Origin: Phycisphaerales bacterium
Lineage (GTDB): Bacteria; Pseudomonadota; Gammaproteobacteria; Competibacterales; Competibacteraceae
Direction of reading: 5' to 3'
NCBI GenBank assembly: GCA_014879435.1
Contig: JACSSB010000283.1
Span: 1 to 13,885 of the forward strand
DNA length: 13,885 nucleotides
The stretch's first letter is position 1. Each line of letters begins with the position of its first letter. The notes below the pieces were generated by a model that saw only the letters and a program-made list of their open reading frames with translations, searched no databases and had not been told where the DNA came from. Positions 7,816 through 13,885 of this stretch are shown in pieces. A program made the position numbers and the translations under genes.

Positions 7816-8152
7816 TATTTCTTGATATTGATAACCCATTGATTTATTGATGATATATAAGGCTTGTTCATGAGGTTTTGAGCATATTTATGCTTTACAG
7901 CCACGAAGTAGGCTAGAATCTTATTAGAACCCGGCACATTGTGGCGCCGCAAAATAAGCTAAGCGGCTGCTTTCGAAGGATCAAAGAGGATCTGATCGCT
8001 ACCTTGATCTGTGTATCATCTTGATAGAGCATAACCAAGCGTCAAATTTTACAAATACCCGAGCTATTGGCTAACTCTTAGTACGAGTTTTATTAAATAG
8101 CAAATCGATTATTATTTATTCTAAAACCCTATCTATAGTGCTCTATGTTTTT

Positions 8153-8157
8153 GGAGG
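8153..8157 (+). promoter_or_regulatory. Shine–Dalgarno deciding the HAMP-gene start
   Basis: GGAGG ends 5 bases before the GTG at 8163–8165. An in-frame ATG at 8145 lies upstream of this site and so cannot use it. The GTG start also gives an N-terminus (FNTIRSKL followed by the membrane segment) typical of chemoreceptors. Confidence 0.7.
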
Positions 8158-8162
8158 TCAAT

Positions 8163-8990
8163 GTGTTTAACACCATTCGCTCTAAATTAACTATTAGCTT
8201 TTTACTAGTCTTTATTGTTATGGCTGGATTAACGGGTATTGTTTACTTTTTTATCGAAGAAAACAGCCGTTTCGTCGATCAAGCGATAAATAAAGATTTT
8301 AATGGTAGTGTCCAGATATCAGAGCTAGCGATCTTAGCTCAAGAAATTCGGCGTTATGAAAAAGAATATTTTATGTACATTAGTGATGCTGAAAAAAAAG
8401 CAAAATACGAAAAAGAATGGACCGAAATATTTACCAAGATCAAAACAAAACTCGATCAACTAATGAGTAACACATCAGGACTTTGGACAGCCAGCGACCA
8501 AACCAAATTTACAGAATGGTCCACATCACTACAGATCTATGGCAAAGGTTTCCAGAAAATAATCGATGATGTTAATAACAAGATTTTAACCGATACCTTA
8601 TCCGCAAATAACGCAATTCAGGACGCCAAAAACGCATTTCGACCTTTCGTTAGTGGTACTATCGAATTATATGGTCAGAAATATCACGATGCATCAGAAG
8701 CCCACCAACAGATCAAAATCAAAAATAGCCAGATGAACCTGATCTTACTCGGCGCATTAATTATAACGGCTATATTTTGCCTGACGCTGATTTTGATTGT
8801 GCCGCGCACTATTATCAAACCAATCAAGTCACTCACATCAAGCGCCAGCATCATGAGCCAAGGCGCCTTGGGAACACCTGTACCTGCTAGCAGTATCAAG
8901 GATTTCGACGAACTATCCGCAACGCTGGAACGCATGCGTATTTCGCTAAAAGCCTTACTGCAAAGAGCGGCGAAGCAATCGACTCCCTAA
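8163..8990 (+). CDS. Membrane sensor with four-helix-type periplasmic domain and terminal HAMP, no output domain
   Basis: From the GTG start the product is 275 residues. Order: short basic N-terminus, membrane helix (about 11–31), helical mostly charged periplasmic domain (about 32–190), second membrane helix (about 191–213), HAMP domain (about 214–265), then a 10-residue tail. The periplasmic part has chemoreceptor four-helix-bundle character (LAQEIRRYEKEYFMYI). HAMP features are IIKPIKSL, the Gly in MSQGALG and DFDELSATLERMRISLKAL. Methyl-accepting, kinase or cyclase modules that normally follow HAMP are absent and the frame closes with TAA, with no sign of a frameshifted domain in the 133 bases before the next gene. 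It probably signals through a partner, plausibly the next product. AT-rich codon use sets it apart from its neighbours. The ligand is unknown. Confidence 0.8.
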   Translation: MFNTIRSKLTISFLLVFIVMAGLTGIVYFFIEENSRFVDQAINKDFNGSVQISELAILAQEIRRYEKEYFMYISDAEKKAKYEKEWTEIFTKIKTKLDQLMSNTSGLWTASDQTKFTEWSTSLQIYGKGFQKIIDDVNNKILTDTLSANNAIQDAKNAFRPFVSGTIELYGQKYHDASEAHQQIKIKNSQMNLILLGALIITAIFCLTLILIVPRTIIKPIKSLTSSASIMSQGALGTPVPASSIKDFDELSATLERMRISLKALLQRAAKQSTP

Positions 8991-9123
8991 TGCCGTCCGA
9001 ACGAATTACAAGTGTAACCAAGGGTGTTGCGCTTGCCATTCATAGAATGTTGCGCATCAGCTGTACAATCGTATTGCGTGGATTGGCAACGAATAGGCAA
9101 ATTGATCCTATAGAGCTGCAGCT

Positions 9124-9678
9124 ATGGAACAGATCAGATCACAATTGCTAACACTTTGTCAGCAAAATTGTACAGGTACTCTTTTTGGCGTTACTGAACA
9201 GAATGAATCGCTGGTTATCACATTAAAAGATGGGGATATCATCGGATTAAGTCTTAGGAATGTGGTCGGCGCAGCAGCACTGCCGCTCGTCCAAGCGGCT
9301 TCCTGCCATAAAGCCAGATTTACTAATAATCGGGTAATGCGCGTGGATGCCGACTTACCAAAAACTGCTGAAATATTAGAAAAAATTGGAGTGAATTTAT
9401 CGGTCGAAACAGCATCGATAAAACCTTCATCACCCAACAATATACGATCAATCAATACGGAGCAGATACGGGGTATCGTCAAAGAAGCAACCAAAAAGTT
9501 ATTTGGACCCATAGCGATGCTGCTGATAGAAGAGCATTTTGCCACCAACGAGCCATTAACTCTTCAGGAATTACGTCAAAGATTGCAAGCTATAGCCGAA
9601 GCTGCCGACGCACCCCATTTGGCCAATCCGCTTATTTCAGAGGTTATTGAAAATCCGCTTTTCAATAAACTTCAATAA
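9124..9678 (+). CDS. Small cytoplasmic protein with PATAN/DUF4388-like N-terminus and helical 'GPIA' C-terminus
   Basis: 184 residues, no signal peptide or membrane segment. Residues about 1–72 fit the pattern of PATAN/DUF4388-type domains: an initial helix, then TGTLFGV…LVITLKDGDIIGLSL, the Gly-Ala-Ala-Ala-Leu helix, and a final strand KARFTNNRV. After a polar linker (about 95–108) a helical module (about 109–184) contains KKLFGPIAMLLIEEHFA and TLQELRQRLQAIAE. It resembles small C-terminal modules found beside such domains in bacterial signalling proteins. The family assignment is by pattern memory only. It follows the HAMP gene by 133 bases on the same strand with similar AT-rich composition, so the two probably act together. 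The ATG at 9124 has only a weak ribosome site. The last codons lie in a tandem TTCAATAAAC repeat (9661–9680). Confidence 0.65.
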   Translation: MEQIRSQLLTLCQQNCTGTLFGVTEQNESLVITLKDGDIIGLSLRNVVGAAALPLVQAASCHKARFTNNRVMRVDADLPKTAEILEKIGVNLSVETASIKPSSPNNIRSINTEQIRGIVKEATKKLFGPIAMLLIEEHFATNEPLTLQELRQRLQAIAEAADAPHLANPLISEVIENPLFNKLQ

Positions 9679-9679
9679 A

Positions 9680-9723
9680 CATCATCCAACCGATACGGCT
9701 GGTGTGCCATCGGCTGGATGATG
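9680..9723. terminator. Large inverted repeat between convergent genes, probable bidirectional terminator
   Basis: Arms 9680–9694 and 9709–9723 pair at 14 of 15 positions with a 14-base loop. On the minus strand the stem is followed by TTTATT, a weak U-tract that would serve the end of the cyo operon; on the plus strand no U-tract follows. It starts 2 bases after the stop of the PATAN-like gene and lies 75 bases beyond the cyoD stop, as expected for a shared terminator. Confidence 0.5.
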
Positions 9724-9797
9724 TACCTCGGCTCTTTCCTCAAATACCCTATGCAACCCATCAGTATCAAGGCAGCGGAGGTGGAGCCATACCCTCA

Positions 9798-10100
9798 TCA
9801 CATCATTCGTTTGGATAGATCGCCCAAGATCCAGATCGTCCCACCCGCCAACATCGTAAGCATGAGTAGCGAAAACAGGATCAGTAGCAAATCCTCGCGC
9901 TTCTGGCGGCTGAAGTCGATGTGTAGAAAAAAGCGTAACTGCACCACGATTTGAACTACCGCTGACACACCGATCACCCATAGGGCCAGCGTCCGGTCCC
10001 ATTCGCCGATAATCATCGCACCGAAAGCCAAGACGGTGAGGATGGCGGACGCTGTAGCGCCGATGATGTAGTGGAATCTTTCGTATCTTTCCTCGTTCAT
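9798..10100 (-). CDS. cyoD: Cytochrome o ubiquinol oxidase subunit IV
   Basis: Small inner-membrane subunit thought to aid assembly and CuB/heme binding in the bo3 oxidase. The 100 residues hold three predicted membrane helices (about 11–32, 38–58, 72–93), and the second ends in VVQLRFFLHIDFS, the conserved subunit IV motif. E. coli CyoD is about 109 residues. The ATG overlaps the cyoC stop by 4 bases. It is the last recognisable cyo gene: cyoE, expected next, is absent and a convergent gene follows. Confidence 0.92.
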   Translation of the reverse strand: MNEERYERFHYIIGATASAILTVLAFGAMIIGEWDRTLALWVIGVSAVVQIVVQLRFFLHIDFSRQKREDLLLILFSLLMLTMLAGGTIWILGDLSKRMM

Positions 10101-10732
10101 ACGAGCCCCGCCAGAAAAACTACCGAGAAAATTCCGATCCAGATGACATCAAGGAAATGCCAATAGAGCGAGAACATTAACAGCCGCGTCTTGACCTTAT
10201 TGGACAGGCGCTGCACCTGGATCAGCGCCAGCATCGTCAAGATCCAGAGCAATCCCATGGTAATGTGAAGACCATGTAGGCCAACTAGTGCGTAGAGACT
10301 GGATAACCAAGCCGAACGCATCGGCGTGCCCTGATGCGCCATCATTGAGGCAAAATCGCGCAACTCAAAGGTCAGGAAGCCCGCGCCTAAGAGAGCCGTA
10401 ACTACGAGCCACAGCTTGACCCGCGACACGTTTTCGCCGTACTTCATGGCCAGAATAGCCATGCCACAAGTCAACGAGCTGGCCAGTAGGAAAGCAGTCT
10501 GTATGCTGACACTAACGAGGTCGAACAAGTCCGTTGGCCTCGGCCCGCCCGCGATGGCCATTGGTCCGGTACTGGCGGCATAGGTGGCAAACAAAATACC
10601 GAAGATGATGAGATCGCTCATCAAAAAGATCCAGAAGCCGAACAAGACCGCTTCCGAACCTTCATGCGCTACACCGTGGGCAGGGCCAAGGTTCAAGCCA
10701 GGATGCAGCTTCGGGTAGGGATTCGGATTCAT
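10097..10732 (-). CDS. cyoC: Cytochrome o ubiquinol oxidase subunit III
   Basis: Inner-membrane subunit III of the heme-copper quinol oxidase, with no redox centres of its own. The 211 residues (E. coli 204) contain five hydrophobic segments. Family features are the N-terminal FGFWIFLMSDLIIFGILFATY, the acidic membrane Glu in TFELRDF, YALVGLHGLHITMGLLW and the C-terminal YWHFLDVIWIGIFSVVFL. The ATG at 10730–10732 overlaps the cyoB stop and the TGA overlaps the cyoD start, each by 4 bases. Confidence 0.95.
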   Translation of the reverse strand: MNPNPYPKLHPGLNLGPAHGVAHEGSEAVLFGFWIFLMSDLIIFGILFATYAASTGPMAIAGGPRPTDLFDLVSVSIQTAFLLASSLTCGMAILAMKYGENVSRVKLWLVVTALLGAGFLTFELRDFASMMAHQGTPMRSAWLSSLYALVGLHGLHITMGLLWILTMLALIQVQRLSNKVKTRLLMFSLYWHFLDVIWIGIFSVVFLAGLV

Positions 10733-12804
10733 GCCGGGCCTCCATCGGGTGCGGCGAGGCCGCGATTGGCGGGCGAGTCTTCCTCATCGCGAGTAACCCC
10801 ACGCGTTGACCAAACGGCGTTGAGCCAAGCATCGTGCGCATGGGCGATTTCGGCGGCGGGGATCAGCTGTTCGGTTTCGCGCACGAAAGCGCGAGCGATC
10901 AATGCAACGGGAATGACGGCAAAAGACAGCGCCGTCAGCCACCAGATGTGCCAGACGAGAGCAAAGCCCATCACGCTGGCCGCCACACAGAGGATGAAAC
11001 CGTGCGCAGTCGCCTTGGGCATGGCGATATCGTCGTAGGATTGCGGTCGCACATAAGGATTACCCTTCTCTTTTTCCGTCGAGAAAGCATCGCGGGAATT
11101 GATCTTGGGGATCACGGCAAAATTCCATGCTGGTGCGGGTGCGGGGATCGCCCATTCCAAGGTGCGCCCATCCCAAGGATCGCCCAACGGTACAGCCAAT
11201 TTATCGCGGTAGCGGATGCTGTACCCGATGGTGACCAAAACCATGATCAGCGCCATGAGAACGACCAGCGCACCGAAACCGGCGATAAGTACCCATGGCT
11301 CGTAGCTGGGGTTGGTGAATGTAGCCATGCGGCGCGGCATTCCCATCAGCCCCAACACATACAGCGGTATGAAGGTCAAGCAGAAGCCGACAATCCACAG
11401 ATAGGCAGTCCAACGGCCCAGCCGCTCATCGAGACGGAAGCCGAAGAGCTTCGGGAACCAGTAATGGATGCCCGCCAACATGCCAAATAGCACGGCGGGA
11501 ATCAGTACATTATGGAAATGTGCGACCAGAAACAGGGTGTTGTGCACTTGGTAATCGATGGTGGGGTTGGCCAGGATGACGCCAGTCAAGCCGCCGATCA
11601 CAAAGAGGATGAAGAAGCCAATCAGATAGATCATGGGCGTCGTCATACGGATACGACCCCGCCACAACGTAGCCATCCAGTCGTAGACCTTCACCCCAGT
11701 CGGTACGGCGATGATCATGGTGGCGATACCAAAAGCAATGTTGACTGAAGTACTCTGCCCCATGGTAAAGAAATGATGCAGCCACACGGTGAAGGAAATC
11801 ACCGCAATCGCCATGGTGGCGATCACCAGTGAGTCATAGCCATAGATGGTCTTGGCTGAGAAAGTCGCCGCGACCTCGGACCAGACACCGTAGGCTGGCA
11901 ACGCAAGGATATAAACCTCGGGATGACCGAACATCCAAAAGATGTTGGCATAGTTCATCATGTTGCCGCCGAGGTCGTTGGTGAAAAAGTGAAAACCCAG
12001 ATAGCGGTCGAGTGCCAGCATCAGCGAACTGACCGTGACCGGCGGCATCGCATAAACGAGCATGATCGCGGCGCATAACGCGGTCCAAGTGAACAGCGGC
12101 ATCCGCATCAGGCTCATTCCTGGTGCCCGGCATTTATAGATAGTGGCGGCGAAATTGACGCCCGATAGCGTCGAGCCTATCCCCGAGATCGCGACCGCCC
12201 AAATCCAATAATCGGGTCCGACACCGGGGCTGAATACCACGCCAGTATAGGGCGGATAGCTCGTCCAGCCACCGGTTGAAAATTTACCGATCACCAGCGA
12301 AACCATCAGCAGCACCGCACCCGCAGCGGTCAGACCCAAGCTGACCTGATTCAGTACTGGAAAGGCCATATCGCGTGCGCCAATCTGCAAGGGCACGATG
12401 ATATTGATGAACCCCACGACCAGCGGCACGGCTACGAACAGGACCATGATCGTGCCATGGGTGGTAAACAACTCGCCATAATGCTCGGAGCTCAGGAAAC
12501 CGCCCTGTAGCGCGGTGGCCTGATGGCCCCGCATGACCACTCCCTCGATGACCCCACGTGCCAGCATGACCAGCCCCAGCACGATATACATGATGCCGAT
12601 TTTCTTGTGATCGGCACTGGTCAGCCAGTCGCGCCACAGTGGTTTCCACAACCGGAACCACGTCAGCAAGATCAGCAAGGCTACCGCTCCGACGACCACC
12701 ATCGAGGCTGCCCCCGCAGCGACCAAGGAGCTGACACTAGGATGGTTAAATGCTTCAGTAAAAGGCGTTACATCCCCGTTCAAGCGTCCGAATAATGAAC
12801 TCAT
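10729..12804 (-). CDS. cyoB: Cytochrome o ubiquinol oxidase subunit I
   Basis: Catalytic subunit that reduces O2 to water and pumps protons across the inner membrane. The 691 residues compare with 663 in E. coli. Conserved: low-spin heme ligands H116 and H431, high-spin heme ligand H429, CuB ligands H294, H343 and H344, the cross-linked Tyr298, K-channel Lys372 (PTGVK), D-channel Asp145 (GARDMAFP) and gate Glu296. Quinone-site positions: R83 and H108 are kept (E. coli R71, H98), but E87 replaces Asp75 and E111 replaces Gln101. Subunit II lacks CuA ligands, so quinol is the expected donor. The C-terminal tail after the last helices is long and charged. The start overlaps the cyoA stop in ATGA, and the stop overlaps the cyoC start in the same way. 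Confidence 0.97.
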   Translation of the reverse strand: MSSLFGRLNGDVTPFTEAFNHPSVSSLVAAGAASMVVVGAVALLILLTWFRLWKPLWRDWLTSADHKKIGIMYIVLGLVMLARGVIEGVVMRGHQATALQGGFLSSEHYGELFTTHGTIMVLFVAVPLVVGFINIIVPLQIGARDMAFPVLNQVSLGLTAAGAVLLMVSLVIGKFSTGGWTSYPPYTGVVFSPGVGPDYWIWAVAISGIGSTLSGVNFAATIYKCRAPGMSLMRMPLFTWTALCAAIMLVYAMPPVTVSSLMLALDRYLGFHFFTNDLGGNMMNYANIFWMFGHPEVYILALPAYGVWSEVAATFSAKTIYGYDSLVIATMAIAVISFTVWLHHFFTMGQSTSVNIAFGIATMIIAVPTGVKVYDWMATLWRGRIRMTTPMIYLIGFFILFVIGGLTGVILANPTIDYQVHNTLFLVAHFHNVLIPAVLFGMLAGIHYWFPKLFGFRLDERLGRWTAYLWIVGFCLTFIPLYVLGLMGMPRRMATFTNPSYEPWVLIAGFGALVVLMALIMVLVTIGYSIRYRDKLAVPLGDPWDGRTLEWAIPAPAPAWNFAVIPKINSRDAFSTEKEKGNPYVRPQSYDDIAMPKATAHGFILCVAASVMGFALVWHIWWLTALSFAVIPVALIARAFVRETEQLIPAAEIAHAHDAWLNAVWSTRGVTRDEEDSPANRGLAAPDGGPA

Positions 12805-13709
12805 GGTTTGACCTCCGCACGATAGGCAGGCGCGCCGGGCTGCTCAGTATCGGGCAGCGCCTTACCCTGGTGATAGCGATGCACAATATGCTGAAAGAGT
12901 TGGTCATCGGCCAGCCGTAGGCGCAATGGCCCATCGGAAACGCCGAAGATCTTACGGGCATCATCCAGTGTCCCGCGCTTTGCCAGCTCGGCATAGGATT
13001 GCTGGTCCAGCGCGGGGCCATTGCGAGCGGCAGTCATCCAGGCTTGCCAGTCTTCGGGCGATAGTGCTTCCAACGTGAAGTGCTGATCGGCGAAGCCGGC
13101 ACCGTTATATTGGGTATTGAATCCATTCGCTGTTCCCGGATGGTCAGCTTGGAAGTTGAGGTTGGTGATCATCCCCGGCATGGTGTAGATCTGCCCAGCC
13201 AGTTTCGGCACCATAAAGCTCTGCATCACCGTGTCAGTCGTCAGCCGCATTTGCACCGGCCGGCCCGCCGGAATAGGCATGGCCCCAATGCTCGCCACGC
13301 CCTCTTTGGGGTAAAGAAATAACCATTTCCAGTCGAGCCCAATCACTTGCACCTCGACCGGATCAGGACCGAGCGGGCGATAGGGATCCAGACGGCTGGT
13401 TGAATGCCATAACCAGTAACTTAGGATGACAATGATCAGTGTGGGTATACCCCACATCACGATTTCGAGCGGGACTGAGAGTTCGAAATGTGGGCGGTAG
13501 GTTCCTTGTTTGCCTCGACGATAGCGCCACAGGATCAGTGGCACACCAATCAATACTGGTAGCACCGCAATCATGGTGATGGCGGTGACACGAATCATGT
13601 GCACCTGCTGATCGGCAGCGATTGGCCCCATGGGCGTTAGCAAACCCTCGGCCAGAGCCGGAGCGGCAATCAGTAATAAAGCCACTACCGAAAATCTCAT
13701 TTGTTTCAT
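12801..13709 (-). CDS. cyoA: Cytochrome o ubiquinol oxidase subunit II
   Basis: Periplasm-facing subunit II of the bo3 oxidase. The 302 residues show an N-terminal signal (residues 1–20, ALLLIAAPALA then EG), two membrane helices (about 42–63 and 80–101) and a cupredoxin-like domain with VIGLDWKWLFLYP, SFMVPKLAGQIYTMPGM and YNGAGFADQHF. There is no cysteine anywhere, so the CuA site of cytochrome c oxidases is absent, fitting quinol use. The missing N-terminal cysteine also means it is not a lipoprotein, unlike E. coli CyoA; cleavage by signal peptidase I after ALA is likely. The His-rich Met tail of E. coli CyoA is absent. The ATG has TAGGAG 9 bases upstream. First gene of cyoABCD. Confidence 0.95.
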   Translation of the reverse strand: MKQMRFSVVALLLIAAPALAEGLLTPMGPIAADQQVHMIRVTAITMIAVLPVLIGVPLILWRYRRGKQGTYRPHFELSVPLEIVMWGIPTLIIVILSYWLWHSTSRLDPYRPLGPDPVEVQVIGLDWKWLFLYPKEGVASIGAMPIPAGRPVQMRLTTDTVMQSFMVPKLAGQIYTMPGMITNLNFQADHPGTANGFNTQYNGAGFADQHFTLEALSPEDWQAWMTAARNGPALDQQSYAELAKRGTLDDARKIFGVSDGPLRLRLADDQLFQHIVHRYHQGKALPDTEQPGAPAYRAEVKP

Positions 13710-13718
13710 ATATATCCG

Positions 13719-13724
13719 CTCCTA
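13719..13724 (-). promoter_or_regulatory. Shine–Dalgarno of cyoA
   Basis: Minus strand TAGGAG, 9 bases before the cyoA ATG. A second AAGGAG lies about 10 bases further upstream. Confidence 0.7.
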
Positions 13725-13783
13725 AACTCCTTGGTGCATCAGCCAATTATGTATCGAGCATCAACTTTGCTGAGTTTATGTCG

Positions 13784-13812
13784 TTTCTATTTCTGTCTCA
13801 GTTAATTGTCAA
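13784..13812 (-). promoter_or_regulatory. Sigma70-type promoter of the cyo operon
   Basis: A perfect −35 TTGACA (13812–13807, minus strand), a 17-base spacer and a −10 TAGAAA (13789–13784, 4 of 6 consensus). Transcription would begin near 13777, giving a leader of about 68 bases before cyoA. Short CTGAG/CTCAG arms flank the −10 and might be an operator, though 5-base arms are weak evidence. No clear FNR or ArcA site was found. Confidence 0.55.
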
Positions 13813-13885
13813 TGATGTCACTTCTAAGTTATCTAAAAGCATATTAAAACTCAAATCATACTCATTAAGATAGTGGAAATTTATC

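Larger units (their letters stand above)
7484..8162. other. AT-rich intergenic region between divergent tilS and HAMP gene
   Basis: No intact gene on either strand. It should hold the tilS promoter (leftward) and the promoter of the HAMP gene (rightward), but no good −35/−10 pair stands out. A TATAGT at 8134–8139 is a possible −10 for the HAMP gene with no convincing −35. It contains an IS1-like transposase remnant (7629–7815), an IHF-type site (7832–7844) within four TTGAT copies, a GCCGC/GCGGC hairpin (7946–7967), and four GATC sites (7979–8009). The base composition differs plainly from the GC-richer housekeeping genes beside it. Confidence 0.7.

Noticed and set aside
8145..8162. ATG at 8145 as start of the HAMP gene
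   Set aside because: The strong GGAGG (8153–8157) lies downstream of this ATG and is well placed for GTG at 8163.
10834..11490. 218-codon plus-strand open frame antisense to cyoB
   Set aside because: Shadow of cyoB. The product is His/Asp/Gln-rich, as expected from reading membrane-protein codons in reverse.
1..13885. tRNA, rRNA, CRISPR array, riboswitch or attachment site
   Set aside because: No cloverleaf, rRNA stretch, regularly spaced repeats or recognisable aptamer was seen on either strand by eye. A covariance-model search would be needed to exclude small RNAs.

Overview
The window looks like chromosomal DNA of a gammaproteobacterium. The minus-strand order tilS–pyrG–kdsA–eno–ftsB–ispD/ispF is the classical gammaproteobacterial housekeeping cluster, and a cytochrome bo3-type quinol oxidase operon lies at the other end. 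The genus cannot be read from the sequence. One departure from the class norm is that IspD and IspF form one fused polypeptide.

Layout. 1–160: possible 3' end of an unrecognised plus-strand gene. 161–435: AT-rich then mixed intergenic DNA. 436–7483 (minus strand, transcribed right to left): tilS, pyrG, kdsA, eno, ftsB and ispDF. Several junctions are 4-base stop/start overlaps, and a 159-base gap between eno and ftsB holds three tandem hairpins. 7484–8162: long AT-rich intergenic region carrying a decayed IS1-like transposase fragment and some small sequence motifs. 8163–9678 (plus strand): two AT-rich genes, an orphan membrane HAMP protein with no output domain and a small cytoplasmic PATAN/DUF4388-like protein. 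9680–9723: large hairpin between convergent genes. 9798–13709 (minus strand): cyoA-cyoB-cyoC-cyoD, each junction a 4-base overlap, with no cyoE after cyoD. 13784–13812: a good sigma70-type promoter for cyo.

How the genes fit together. The left cluster supplies basic functions: tRNA-Ile lysidine, CTP, KDO for lipopolysaccharide, glycolysis, divisome assembly, and two steps of the MEP isoprenoid pathway. CTP from PyrG is the co-substrate of the IspD half of IspDF. It is also needed to activate the KDO whose phosphate precursor KdsA makes. The cyo operon encodes a terminal oxidase. Subunit II has no CuA ligands, so quinol is the expected donor, but two of the four known high-affinity quinone-site residues in subunit I are substituted.

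The most novel-looking part is the AT-rich island between tilS and cyoD. It contains transposon debris and a compact sensor/adaptor-like gene pair of unknown function, and it appears to have been inserted beside the conserved blocks.
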